From the NCBI GenBank assembly GCA_017643365.1, contig JAEPNO010000001.1, positions 275,367-339,366 on the forward strand: a stretch of 64,000 bases of DNA. Direction: 5' to 3'. The notes below the pieces were generated by a model that worked only from the letters and a program-made list of their open reading frames with translations, searched no databases and was not told the DNA's origin. This document shows positions 36,115 to 45,653 of the stretch, one piece after another. The first letter of the stretch is position 1. Each line of letters begins with the position of its first letter. The DNA is from Balneolaceae bacterium. GTDB taxonomy: Bacteria; Bacteroidota; Rhodothermia; Balneolales; Balneolaceae. Position numbers and translations under genes: made by a program.

Positions 36115-36807
36115 TTATCTACGGTTTCCGAATATCCGAAGTAGGAAAATGAACATGTTGATGAAATCTAGGTAAAGAGTGAGTGCTCCCATAATGGCCC
36201 CTTTTCTTCCCGCTTCCGAATCGGCTTCCAACTCTAAACTCATCTGTTTTATTTTCTGAGTATCATAAGCTGTTAAACCTACAAAAATTAAGACTCCAGC
36301 GTAGGAAATCAACCAATACATTGTTGGGTTTGCCCAAAAAATATTAACTACAGAAGCTAAGATTAGCCCAATTAAGGCCATAAAAAGTAAATTTCCCCAA
36401 CTGGATAAATCCTTTTTGGTGAAATAGCCATAAGCACTCATTAATCCAAAAGTACCAGCCGTAATGAAAAACGTCTGAGCTACCGAAGCCTGCGTATAAA
36501 TCAATAAAAGAATAGATAATGTGAGGCCATTTAACGCCGAGTAAAGCATGAATAATCCAATAGCCATATTAGAGCTCATAGCCATGATGTTTCTGCTTAA
36601 CCAAAACACAATACCAAGTTCGGCAATTATAAGTCCAAAAAAGACAATTTGGTTGCCAACGATAAAAGATAGAAGGGCGTCGGATTGAACCGTTCGCATT
36701 GCAATAAAGCCAGTAAGTACTAAGGCTAAACACATCCAAGCGTAAACTTTGTTGATGAAACTAGCCTGAATTGTTTCTATTTGTTGAGCTGTTAATTGAG
36801 CTTGCAT
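36115..36807 (-). CDS. Bax inhibitor-1/YccA family membrane protein
   Basis: 230 residues with seven membrane helices. The N-terminal 'FINKVYAWMCLALVLTGF', the central 'LFMLYSALNGLTLS' and the end 'GALTLYLDFINMFIFLLRI' with a basic tail are characteristic of the BI-1/YccA/YbhL family. These proteins act as calcium or proton leak channels, or as regulators of membrane proteases; the role here is unknown. A TACCTTTG box lies upstream. Confidence 0.93.
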   Translation of the reverse strand: MQAQLTAQQIETIQASFINKVYAWMCLALVLTGFIAMRTVQSDALLSFIVGNQIVFFGLIIAELGIVFWLSRNIMAMSSNMAIGLFMLYSALNGLTLSILLLIYTQASVAQTFFITAGTFGLMSAYGYFTKKDLSSWGNLLFMALIGLILASVVNIFWANPTMYWLISYAGVLIFVGLTAYDTQKIKQMSLELEADSEAGRKGAIMGALTLYLDFINMFIFLLRIFGNRR

Positions 36808-36848
36808 AGTCTGATTCTGAGTTGAAAATTGTTAATCGATTATAGCCT

Positions 36849-36856
36849 CAAAGGTA
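36849..36856 (-). promoter_or_regulatory. Candidate -7 box (TACCTTTG) of the Bax-inhibitor gene
   Basis: Exact match to the Bacteroidota TAnnTTTG element, 42 bp upstream of the start codon. The -33 partner is not clear, so this is only a candidate. Confidence 0.3.
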
Positions 36857-36887
36857 GCAAACTCGCTGGAAAAAATTGCTATAGTTA

Positions 36888-39500
36888 TCAGCTACCAATC
36901 CAATAACTCAGCTTTATCAGAAAAATATTAATTGGCTTATTTTTGAAGGTATCAAGCGTACCGTTGAATGGTTCAAACATCGCATTTGTTTGATTAAACT
37001 CTGTTCGATCTTGTTGCCAAACTAAGAAAAGTGAAGAACCCGGACGATATTCCCACCGTAGTACCGCGTTACCTTGCAACGATTTAAAGTCCCAATCTTG
37101 AGATTCATCAAGGAATTGGTCTGTATCCGGGTCTATACTTTCAAAATTATAGGATTTGCGTTCTGAGAAGGTTTTATAATTCGAGAAATCTGCGATGTAA
37201 TTAAATGGTCGCAAATAAGTTTGAAGGCTTAGATTTGGTGTAAAAGTAATATCAGCGCGAATTTCGGTATAGAATACATTCAAATCGTTGTTAGAAAACA
37301 CGTAATCCGGTACATCATCACCAGTGATATCGAAGTAACTAAAATATTGATCGGTATCTCTCGATCTTAAATAACCGGGAGCGAATCGAAGTGAAATGTT
37401 TGTTGCAGGCCGGTAATTTAAGCCTAGATCAACAGACAATTGGTATTCGCCGGAAGCATCGTTTCGGTATGAAGTTGCTAAATTACCGTATAAATTCTGT
37501 GACGCATCTGTTGTTATGTTGATGTACGTATTCCAGTCTTTTGGTCGCCGCATTACAGGTCCACCTCTAGCAATCCGATCATTATAAAATTTACCGGTAA
37601 CGCCAAGCGTAGAAACTACCGTCCACAGGTTATTAAACTGGAAGTACCCTCCTACTGAATAATAATTGAAAATCATATCTCCATCGAAATTCCATGCATG
37701 GGAAGCATCTCCCCATAACAAATAAAAATTGAATGCGTCCGACTCCACATTCAGATATTCAACATAGTAGTGCGGTGCACGGTAGTCAGCCCGCTCTAAA
37801 AAACCTATATCGTTAATTTCGTATTCCGGACTCATTTCGGAATAAGTGAACGAATATCGAAGTCCGCTACCGCTGTATTTACCAATACTAAATTCACCAA
37901 AGTAACCGGTCATGCTGGTCATCGAAGAATCGATACTTAGTCCATCAGAATCTACCCGGTTAAAGTATCTTGCGGAAGTTTGCTGGGTGCGTAATAATGC
38001 ATTTTCACTACCATTTACGTTACTCATCACAAATACGCCACTGGCACCCCAATTTCGAGTATTCCAATAATACTGGGCATCTACACCAACTTGATAAGCC
38101 GATTCATGGAGATACTCTGAGAGGTAAGAATTGGACATATCGCGATTAACAGAACTGATAAAGCCACTGATTTGGGCATCGGTTTTCGATAAATCTTTAC
38201 GAACCCGGCCAACCATATAGTTTGTTGCCGGTTCAGCAATTATGCTTCCTCTTCTATTATTTTCAACATCAATATAATTGATGTTTTCTTGAAGGGTGTA
38301 TGAATCTAAAAAGCCTACTGATAACCCATTTTGAGTTTTCCCACTCACTTTTGCCGCACCGGCAATTGTAGTTACAGGATTTCTGGATGTATAATTTAGA
38401 TTAACAGATTCGTTTCCAAATGCAATGCTAGAAGGATCTTCGCTCACCAAAAACGGCGTTCTCCCTATTCTTCTTGAATAGAAATTAATATGGCTTTTGA
38501 ACGAATTTGCACTTGTTGTTCCTCCAAAATTAAAGATGTCATTACCTTCAAGAAAAAATGGTCTTCTTTCTTCAAAGAATAGCTCAAACTCTGTTAGATT
38601 GATGGTTGCAGGATCCGCTTCAACCTGTCCAAAATCAGGGTTAACAGTTGCTGTGAGTGTAAAATCTGAAGTTATTCCGTATTTGATATCGCCACCGATT
38701 TTAGCCTCTAAATTATTTTTATCATAGAATGGATTAGCCTCAGTTCCAACCTGATTATTTGTGAACTCGGCTGATGCATATGGTAAAATCTCAAGTCGAG
38801 TAGGTTGGTCGAGATCGGAGATTCCTTTTAAATCACCAAATTTTGAAACTAAGCCGTATTCTTCGCGAGGAGTACGCGCCCAAAAACTAATTTCTGCTCT
38901 GCGGGCAATTCTTCGTTGAAAATTAATTCCCCACGTTTGTACACTATTCGATGATGTGAACCGAAGTTGCGAAAGTGGAATCCTGAATTCTGCAATCCAT
39001 CCATCTTCAACTATTCTCGATTTCACTTCCCAAACGGCATCCCAAAGCACATCTTCTTGCATATCGTCGAAGTACATGATGTCTTTTTGAACGCCCAAAG
39101 GGTTTGCAGCAAAAGTAAAGGCGGTTCTGTTATCGTTGTAACTGTCGATATTAACGTACACCCAATCGCTGGCATCACTGCCATCCCGCCGAAAAAGATT
39201 TGCTGTAATGGAATCGGGGTTACTGTCGTAAGCGTATGCCGCCACATAAAGATACTTATTTGAAAATACTACACGCATTTCTGTTCTTTCTGATGCAGGA
39301 CGCCCATCAAATGGAGAAGATTGTGTAAAACCGGTAACTAATTCGGCTTGTTGCCAAATTGGTTCGCTAAGATAACCATCGATAGTTAACTCTGAATCAT
39401 CAGAGATTTTTGTTGCTGTTATTGTGTAATCTTGTGCCTCTAATTCTGAAAAAGTGACTGCAAATACTGCAAGCAGCCCTAATACCCTTGCTATTCTCAT
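36888..39500 (-). CDS. DUF5916 outer-membrane protein with N-terminal CBM9-like domain
   Basis: 870 residues. A signal peptide (1-22) is followed by a CBM9-like sugar-binding-type domain at about 30-215 ('IDGYLSEPIWQQAELVTGF', then 'SDWVYVNIDSYNDNRTAFTF'). The long DUF5916 region has 'LTATVNPDFGQVEADPATIN' and 'FEERRPFFLEG', then a beta-barrel ending in 'IFLIKLSYWIGS'. These proteins are thought to be outer-membrane barrels; substrate unknown. Paralogue of the upstream 39640-42438 gene, with the same domain order. Confidence 0.9.
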   Translation of the reverse strand: MRIARVLGLLAVFAVTFSELEAQDYTITATKISDDSELTIDGYLSEPIWQQAELVTGFTQSSPFDGRPASERTEMRVVFSNKYLYVAAYAYDSNPDSITANLFRRDGSDASDWVYVNIDSYNDNRTAFTFAANPLGVQKDIMYFDDMQEDVLWDAVWEVKSRIVEDGWIAEFRIPLSQLRFTSSNSVQTWGINFQRRIARRAEISFWARTPREEYGLVSKFGDLKGISDLDQPTRLEILPYASAEFTNNQVGTEANPFYDKNNLEAKIGGDIKYGITSDFTLTATVNPDFGQVEADPATINLTEFELFFEERRPFFLEGNDIFNFGGTTSANSFKSHINFYSRRIGRTPFLVSEDPSSIAFGNESVNLNYTSRNPVTTIAGAAKVSGKTQNGLSVGFLDSYTLQENINYIDVENNRRGSIIAEPATNYMVGRVRKDLSKTDAQISGFISSVNRDMSNSYLSEYLHESAYQVGVDAQYYWNTRNWGASGVFVMSNVNGSENALLRTQQTSARYFNRVDSDGLSIDSSMTSMTGYFGEFSIGKYSGSGLRYSFTYSEMSPEYEINDIGFLERADYRAPHYYVEYLNVESDAFNFYLLWGDASHAWNFDGDMIFNYYSVGGYFQFNNLWTVVSTLGVTGKFYNDRIARGGPVMRRPKDWNTYINITTDASQNLYGNLATSYRNDASGEYQLSVDLGLNYRPATNISLRFAPGYLRSRDTDQYFSYFDITGDDVPDYVFSNNDLNVFYTEIRADITFTPNLSLQTYLRPFNYIADFSNYKTFSERKSYNFESIDPDTDQFLDESQDWDFKSLQGNAVLRWEYRPGSSLFLVWQQDRTEFNQTNAMFEPFNGTLDTFKNKPINIFLIKLSYWIGS

Positions 39501-39596
39501 GTATTTTGATTGCTGATGAACGATTATGGGGCCCGATACAAACCGATTAACGCCGACGTATACAGCTAAGAGAGAATTGTTTACTGAGTGTTACAT

Positions 39597-39620
39597 AAAA
39601 AAAGGGACCGAAGTCCCTTT
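39597..39620 (-). terminator. Terminator between the two DUF5916 genes
   Basis: A perfect 8 bp stem (AAAGGGAC / GTCCCTTT) with a CGAA loop, which reads TTCG on the - strand, a very stable tetraloop. It is followed by seven T on the - strand and lies 20 bp after the stop of the 39640-42438 gene, so the two paralogues are probably separate transcripts. Confidence 0.85.
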
Positions 39621-39639
39621 TCTATAAGCTTATTTTAAA

Positions 39640-42438
39640 TCATGAACTTAACCAGTAACTCAATTTTACTAAAAAGATATTACTTGGTTTAGGATCAAAA
39701 ATGTCGATTATGTCTTGGCCGATGTTAAACCTACCATCGCTAATACTTCCATTTCTACTTTGTTGCCAAACTAGGAAAAGTGTTGATCCCGGCTTGTATT
39801 CCCAACGGAATACAGCATTTCCTTGAAGCGAACGGAAAGTAAAATCGGATCGACGGAAGTCGAAATCTGATTCTCCATTATTATCGATATCAACTTGGTA
39901 GTTTCCATTACCTGCATCCGTAATAGTACCTTCATCTTTTCCGTAGCGATCGAAATCGAAGGTGCCCGGAGTTTTAAACTCCCCAAAATTGGAGAATTTA
40001 AATGAGTTAATGAAAGGACGAACAAAGGTTTGTAAACTCATTGATGGATTAAATGTCCAATTCAATCGGATTTCAGTCGAAAAATTCATACTTCGTGAAT
40101 CTGCAAAGATGTAGCGTCGACCAAATGTTTGACTCGCATCTGGAGCGTTTTCATCTCTAGCAATATTTGCGACAAATTGATCTTCATCCATTTCAAATCC
40201 GATTTGTGGCTCCAAAGTCAACTGAATATTTGTTGCCGGACGGAATGATATATCAGCCCAGTAATAATCATCAAATTCGTTTCCAACATCTCTTCTATGG
40301 TATTGGCCATGCCCAAACGAAATGTCTTTTGAGCGATCAGAGCCAACGTTGAAGTTGAAGCCTGTTCCGCCATTAACTTTCATAATTGGTCCACCACGGG
40401 TCAAGCGATCTGAATACTGGCCAAATGAAGTATTCACGTTCATATTGAAGTGCCAGTTATTTTTGAATCGGGTGAATCCTCCAACGTTGAAATTTCTCCA
40501 GATTGCATCTCCATCAAAGTTCCAACCATATAAATGATAGTTCCAAACTTCCCAGTATTGCACATGTTTTGGGGAAGTTTCTTGCCATTGAAATGCAAAT
40601 GCTACTGCTCTATAGTCTGCACGATTTTGGAATCCAATGTCGTTGGTTTCATAGCCCGGACTCACTTCAGAATATGTAACCGATCCTGTGAAATGATCAC
40701 CACTCGCTTTTCTTAGGCTAAATTCTCCGGCATAACCTTCTAAACTGGTTTTAGTTGCATCAACACTAAGTTCATCAGAATCTACACGTTGATAGTACCG
40801 TTGTGGCGCCATTTGTGCATTGGTGATTACATCGGGTGTTCCATTAATCTGACTTACAGAAAATGTTCCACTTACCACATATTTTCGATCGTCCCAGTTA
40901 TGTTCGAAATCAGCGCCTGCTATGTAGGCGGAATTGCGTAAATAGGTTTCGAAATACGTGTTATCAATTCTACGATTCACTGCACTTAAAAAGCCACCTG
41001 CAACTGTGTTACCTTCGTTAATGTCTTTCTTTACACGCGATACTAAATAATTTGTAGTTGGTTCAGCAATGAATGAGCCTTGAGCACGGCCTAAATTAGC
41101 ACCTTGCAATGCAGTAAAGTCTCCTTCCTCTTCTAATGTAATCGCATTAAGTACACCAATCGACCAGCCATTTTGGGTTTTACCGCTTAGTTTCGCAGCT
41201 GCTGCAATACTGGTTTGATCGGGTACATCGCGGTAGGTTCTTCCATAAGTATTTACACTATCAGCGTTATAAAAAGCGCCGTTATTGTATGCATTCGCTA
41301 TGCTTAAATTACCTTGTGGTGTACGGCCAATTCTGCGAGAGTAAAATGTATTTGGGTTCCCCGCCGAATTATTGGTATTAGTCCGTCCAAATCTAAAGAT
41401 GTCACTTCCTTCCAAGAAAAACGGCCGACGTTCGGGGAAGAAAATTTCAAACTGTGATAAGTTTATTGTTGCCGGATCTGCTTCTACTTGGCCAAAATCG
41501 GGGTTGATGGTTGCCGTAAGTGTTAAATCGGAAGTAATACCGTATTTAATGTCACCTCCAAAATTCCCACCAACATCTGTGGCATTATAGTATGGATTGG
41601 AAGCGTCGCCTGGCTCTCTTGTTATTGAACTTGACACATATGGCGTAATTTCTAGACGGCGAGGCTCTTCCAAATCACGGATTCCATACAGTCTTCCGAA
41701 TTTAGAAACCATCCCTGATTCACGCTGTGAAGTTTCCGACCAATAATTAAACTCGTTATTTCGAGCTATTCGACGCTGAAAGTTCACTCCCCAGGTTTGC
41801 ACCGATTGATTGGAACTGAAACGCAATTGCGACAATGGAATTTTCATCTCTACTGACCAGCCCTCGTTTGTTATTTTTGAAGATGCCTCCCAAACTGCAT
41901 CCCAAAGAATATCCTCTCCATTATCGTCGTAATACAGGATGTCTTTTTGAACACCCGACGGATTTACCGCAAAAGTAAATGCAGTTCTTTTATCGTTATA
42001 GCTATCAAAGCTTACGTACACCCAATCACTGGCTTCGTTACCATCGCGCCGAAAAAGTGCTTTGGTTATAGAATCCGGATTGGATTCATAAGCCATCACC
42101 CCTACATAGATATGAGAATCGGTATATAGGATTCTGGCTTCTGTTCGTTGGCTGGGTCTGCCACCATCAACGGGAAATCGTTGGGTTAAATCGGTGGCAT
42201 ATGGTGCGTTTTGCCACTCAGCTTCATCAAGAAATCCATCCAGTTTAATCTGCGAATTTGTTGAAATTCTAACAGCTGTCATAGTTGGGTTTTCTTGAGT
42301 ACCTCTACGAACATCATCACTTTTTTTGATGGTATTTACGTAGGATTCGTTGCTCTCTCCTCCCGGAGTTACACTTTGCGCATTAGCTTGCGCCCCGAGA
42401 ACAAGACATAGTAATAGTATGGTTGTTATTTTTTGCAT
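39640..42438 (-). CDS. DUF5916 outer-membrane protein with N-terminal CBM9-like domain (second paralogue)
   Basis: 932 residues. Signal peptide 1-20 (ends A-N-A-Q). CBM9-like domain at about 55-245 ('LDGFLDEAEWQNAPYATDL', 'SDWVYVSFDSYNDKRTAF'), then the DUF5916 core ('LTATINPDFGQVEADPATIN', 'FPERRPFFLEGSDIFRFG') and the barrel end 'IFLVKLSYWLSS'. About 35 residues between the signal and the CBM9 domain, and an insertion in the last barrel strands with Asp/Asn-rich D-I-D-N-N-G-E-S-D, are missing from the neighbouring copy. Same predicted role and location as the downstream copy. Confidence 0.9.
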   Translation of the reverse strand: MQKITTILLLCLVLGAQANAQSVTPGGESNESYVNTIKKSDDVRRGTQENPTMTAVRISTNSQIKLDGFLDEAEWQNAPYATDLTQRFPVDGGRPSQRTEARILYTDSHIYVGVMAYESNPDSITKALFRRDGNEASDWVYVSFDSYNDKRTAFTFAVNPSGVQKDILYYDDNGEDILWDAVWEASSKITNEGWSVEMKIPLSQLRFSSNQSVQTWGVNFQRRIARNNEFNYWSETSQRESGMVSKFGRLYGIRDLEEPRRLEITPYVSSSITREPGDASNPYYNATDVGGNFGGDIKYGITSDLTLTATINPDFGQVEADPATINLSQFEIFFPERRPFFLEGSDIFRFGRTNTNNSAGNPNTFYSRRIGRTPQGNLSIANAYNNGAFYNADSVNTYGRTYRDVPDQTSIAAAAKLSGKTQNGWSIGVLNAITLEEEGDFTALQGANLGRAQGSFIAEPTTNYLVSRVKKDINEGNTVAGGFLSAVNRRIDNTYFETYLRNSAYIAGADFEHNWDDRKYVVSGTFSVSQINGTPDVITNAQMAPQRYYQRVDSDELSVDATKTSLEGYAGEFSLRKASGDHFTGSVTYSEVSPGYETNDIGFQNRADYRAVAFAFQWQETSPKHVQYWEVWNYHLYGWNFDGDAIWRNFNVGGFTRFKNNWHFNMNVNTSFGQYSDRLTRGGPIMKVNGGTGFNFNVGSDRSKDISFGHGQYHRRDVGNEFDDYYWADISFRPATNIQLTLEPQIGFEMDEDQFVANIARDENAPDASQTFGRRYIFADSRSMNFSTEIRLNWTFNPSMSLQTFVRPFINSFKFSNFGEFKTPGTFDFDRYGKDEGTITDAGNGNYQVDIDNNGESDFDFRRSDFTFRSLQGNAVFRWEYKPGSTLFLVWQQSRNGSISDGRFNIGQDIIDIFDPKPSNIFLVKLSYWLSS

Positions 42439-42558
42439 AGTACCTGACTTAGAAAGGAATCTCTATCTGCCTGCTCTCCAACATTTTAGCAGAAAAGATG
42501 ACCAGTTGTGATGTTTAACTATTGCACGTAGTAAAAACGAAAACGTTACTGCGCTTTA

Positions 42559-43359
42559 CTAGTTTTTACTTATTTCTATATCGCCGTGAAGGGTTTTAAA
42601 TAAGTATTCAGGTCCGCCTCCATTTACCTTTCCGGTAATCCATTTATTAATGGTAACTGAATACACACCATTTCTCTCTGATGTTTCTTTAGAAGATCCG
42701 GTTCGATCAATTTCCATATCAAAATTAGTGTAAACATCGCCATAGTCGGTTTTCATTTTACCGTTAAAGCGAGTGTCTGCTGGAAATGATACTTCTATAT
42801 CGCCATTGAGGCCGTTAAACGACATTGGTGCATTTTCCATCACAGAAGTAAAGGTAACTTCGATGTCTCCGTTTATGCTGTTGCAAATTAACGAACCGCC
42901 AATGTTTATCATTTCGACATCGCCGTTTGTGGCTTTAATTTCATGTTCGCCATTAATGTTTTCGGCTACAATATCGCCATGGGTTAAATGCACAATTGCT
43001 GAAAAATTTACCGGGACCCAGATTTCCAAATCAAGGTCATCGTTGTTGGGTGCTGTTCTCACTGAAACCACGTTATTGTCTTCAGTTACTTCAACTCCAC
43101 CTCCACCGGACGAAATTTTTCGAAGTCCGTTTCTATTGTAGGCATCTTCCAGGTCTTCATCTTCGCCATTTATTACGATCCGAACTTCATCTCCATCGTA
43201 GCCTTTTATGTAAATCTCGTCGGCATAAACCGAGTGAACTTTTAGCTTACCGGGTGCATTTGGGTTTGTGAGTGGAATTCTAAGGTCACTTTGTGCCTGT
43301 ACCAAAGTGATTGCAAATACTGCAATTAAAGCTGTAAATAATATTCTGGAAGTTTTCAT
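42559..43359 (-). CDS. DUF4097 family exported protein
   Basis: 266 residues with a signal peptide (1-22, ends L-V-Q-A-Q). Repeated strand-turn units, 'GDIVAENINGEHEIKATNGD', 'LICNSINGDIEV' and 'GLNGDIEVSFP', are the N-G-D-[IV] ladder of DUF4097/adhesin-like beta-helices. The end repeats the motif (T-L-H-G-D-I-E-I-S). Last gene of a sigma factor operon, 12 bp after its paralogue. The fold suggests an envelope or surface scaffold; function unknown. Confidence 0.85.
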   Translation of the reverse strand: MKTSRILFTALIAVFAITLVQAQSDLRIPLTNPNAPGKLKVHSVYADEIYIKGYDGDEVRIVINGEDEDLEDAYNRNGLRKISSGGGGVEVTEDNNVVSVRTAPNNDDLDLEIWVPVNFSAIVHLTHGDIVAENINGEHEIKATNGDVEMINIGGSLICNSINGDIEVTFTSVMENAPMSFNGLNGDIEVSFPADTRFNGKMKTDYGDVYTNFDMEIDRTGSSKETSERNGVYSVTINKWITGKVNGGGPEYLFKTLHGDIEISKN

Positions 43360-43371
43360 TGTTTTCTCTTT

Positions 43372-44232
43372 TTATGATTTTCTTTCTCTGATGTAGACAC
43401 TGCCATTAACCAGTTTAAAACTCATCGATGGGCCGCCATCACCGATTTGTATAGGTGAACTGGTTGATATTTTATAGCGGTTGCCTTGTTTTTGTGTTGC
43501 CCTGTTCAAATGGTGCGGTAATCGCTGTACATCTTTAAAGTCTGTGTATAGTTCACCGTGTAAACTCTCGAAGGTTACAACGGCGCCGAAATCTTTTGGT
43601 GAATAAATTTCAATGGTTCCATTTACCGAGCTGAAATCCATATCTGCAATTGGGTTTTCATCGAACCACACCTCGATATCGCCATTTACAGTACGTGCAT
43701 CGGTTGTGGTTTTGGCATCTTTAACTTTTACATCTCCATTTATATTCGAAGCTTTTATTTGATTGTTCATCTTCTGCACAAACACGTCTCCGCCATTTAC
43801 GGTAGCAACTTCAATGTGATATGCTTCCGGAATTTGCACATCTATATCAAAATTAAATCGAGGATAATTATCATCGTCCCAATTCATGTTGTAGCCAATT
43901 CTCCCCTCATCAAAATCAATATTAACTCCGGGTGCATCTACATACACAAATACAAAACCGTCCTCAATCATATACGTTAATTGCACTTCATCAGCTTCAT
44001 TTTGTGATAATCTTCCTCGCTCTTTCCAAACTTGTCTTCTGGCTTTAACTCGAATTTCATCACCCGAATAACCGGTTACATTCAATTCACCATTTATATT
44101 TTTTACTATAATTTTGTGATTTTTCGAGAATTCTGATGATTTAATTTCGAACGAAATATTCTCATCTACATCTTGTGCCGTAGCTTGCATGGTACAGCCT
44201 ACGATTAATAAAATACAGGTTAACAGTTTCAT
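43372..44232 (-). CDS. DUF4097 family exported protein (paralogue)
   Basis: 286 residues with a signal peptide (1-19, ends A-T-A-Q). It contains 'NINGELNVTGYSGDEIRVKA', the same opening as the downstream paralogue ('KGYDGDEVRIVI'), then the beta ladder 'ATVNGGDVFVQKM', 'ASNINGDVKVKDA' and 'ARTVNGDIEVWF'. The start overlaps the stop of the HEAT-repeat gene by 4 bases. Presumably made when the operon's sigma factor is active. Confidence 0.85.
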   Translation of the reverse strand: MKLLTCILLIVGCTMQATAQDVDENISFEIKSSEFSKNHKIIVKNINGELNVTGYSGDEIRVKARRQVWKERGRLSQNEADEVQLTYMIEDGFVFVYVDAPGVNIDFDEGRIGYNMNWDDDNYPRFNFDIDVQIPEAYHIEVATVNGGDVFVQKMNNQIKASNINGDVKVKDAKTTTDARTVNGDIEVWFDENPIADMDFSSVNGTIEIYSPKDFGAVVTFESLHGELYTDFKDVQRLPHHLNRATQKQGNRYKISTSSPIQIGDGGPSMSFKLVNGSVYIRERKS

Positions 44233-45029
44233 AGTAGTACGGCTATAGTATTATCAATTTTAGTTTGTGTTGATCCGGTTAACTCTCGTTCATTTTTAAG
44301 TTTTTCGAATTCTCCTGCAGCTTGTTGAAGCCCCAACTCAACCATTACATCGGCGAGTGCTACAATTACCAAATCAGATTCCTGACGTGTGATGGATTTA
44401 ATCAGCCCTTCACGAACTACATCTTGATTTCCCCACCGTGCAAGAGCCTCAATGGTTTGGATTCGCACATTTTCGCTCGGATCGTTATTTAGTGTAAACA
44501 ACAATGCGCGAATAGCGCGATCGTCGGTTTCGGCTAGCTGCGAACTGATATTTACTGCCCGCAAACGATCTGAAGCTGAAGGCCCTTCAAGCATGCTAAT
44601 CATCATCATCTGTCGCATACTTTCAAGTTCGCCCGAGAGCTGCTCTAATTGATCGTTATTGTTACCAATAGTGCTACCGATGAACCCACCAATAATTAAA
44701 AGAACAAAAGCATAAGCTAGTTTAGGCCCTGTAATTTGGTGAAGCATTTTTTGGATGAATTCTTTGAAATCAAATCCACTAGTTTGTTTCTGCTTTTCTT
44801 GCTCATCGGCTAGCATTTCGTAAAAACGATTACGCATTTCCGGGCTTGGTGCAGGAACAGGTAGCACTTCAAGTTCATCATGTAAATGCTCAATAGCTTT
44901 AAAGTCGATAAAATCGATTGCCCCACTTTCGATCAAGCTTTCAAGCTCATTCGTTTGCTTATCTGTAAGCGTACCCTGCAGATAATCGGCAATTAATTGT
45001 TCGTGTTTATCATTCATTGCTGTACTCAT
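44229..45029 (-). CDS. HEAT-repeat membrane protein, probable anti-sigma factor
   Basis: 266 residues (alternative start at 45017). The cytoplasmic N-terminal domain (about 1-90: 'EQLIADYLQGTLTDKQTNEL') is like the short helical sigma-binding domains of Bacteroidota anti-sigma factors. One membrane helix at about 105-122 ('FVLLIIGGFIGSTIG') follows. The extracytoplasmic part has a coiled coil and HEAT repeats ('RALLFTLNNDPSENVRIQTI' and a similar second unit). It overlaps the sigma gene by 20 bases. Role as regulator of that sigma factor is inferred from position and layout. Confidence 0.75.
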   Translation of the reverse strand: MSTAMNDKHEQLIADYLQGTLTDKQTNELESLIESGAIDFIDFKAIEHLHDELEVLPVPAPSPEMRNRFYEMLADEQEKQKQTSGFDFKEFIQKMLHQITGPKLAYAFVLLIIGGFIGSTIGNNNDQLEQLSGELESMRQMMMISMLEGPSASDRLRAVNISSQLAETDDRAIRALLFTLNNDPSENVRIQTIEALARWGNQDVVREGLIKSITRQESDLVIVALADVMVELGLQQAAGEFEKLKNERELTGSTQTKIDNTIAVLL

Positions 45030-45594
45030 TTGTGAGTGTTGTAACAGTCTGTTTTAGTTCTTTCATAGCGCGAAACATTCGTACTTTAACGGCGCTTTCC
45101 GAAACGCCTTGGATATCGGCAATCTCTTGATATCGTAAGCCCTCGAAGCGGCTTAATATCACCACTTCTTTTTTATCTTCGTCAAGTGAATCGATCGCTT
45201 GCTCCAGAATTTGTTTGCGCTGTGCCCGCAAGTCTTGTTCACCTAAACCGGATGGATCCTCGCCTTGAATGCGTTCTTCGTCCAGAATTTCATCTTCTCT
45301 CAACCGTTTTTGTTTACGATAATGATCGATGTGGGCATTTCTGGCAATACTAAACATCCAGGTTGTAAACGATCCATCACCGGTGTAGGTGTCGCGATAT
45401 TTGAGCATTCGCTCAAACACCGATTGAACAAGATCTTCGCTTAATTGTGGCTGCTTGGTTTTGCGATAGAAAAAGCCGTATAGCGATGAAGAATATCTCT
45501 CATATAACAGGCCTAGCTTATCCAGTTGCCCGTCTTTAACCTTCATCATCAATGCTTTGTCCGCCCTAGAACTCAAACTGCCCGAATTTTTCAA
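45010..45594 (-). CDS. ECF-type RNA polymerase sigma factor
   Basis: 194 residues. Region 2: 'SEDLVQSVFERMLKYRDTY' and 'TTWMFSIARNAHIDHYRKQ'. Region 4: 'YQEIADIQGVSESAVKVRMF'. Typical length for an ECF sigma factor. First gene of a four-gene operon with a likely anti-sigma factor and two DUF4097 proteins, so it probably controls an envelope response and its own operon. Confidence 0.95.
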   Translation of the reverse strand: MKNSGSLSSRADKALMMKVKDGQLDKLGLLYERYSSSLYGFFYRKTKQPQLSEDLVQSVFERMLKYRDTYTGDGSFTTWMFSIARNAHIDHYRKQKRLREDEILDEERIQGEDPSGLGEQDLRAQRKQILEQAIDSLDEDKKEVVILSRFEGLRYQEIADIQGVSESAVKVRMFRAMKELKQTVTTLTNEYSNE

Positions 45595-45653
45595 TGTTGT
45601 TTACACCCTATACACCGATGTAATTCAGGAAGGTTACAAAAGAAAGGCGATTT

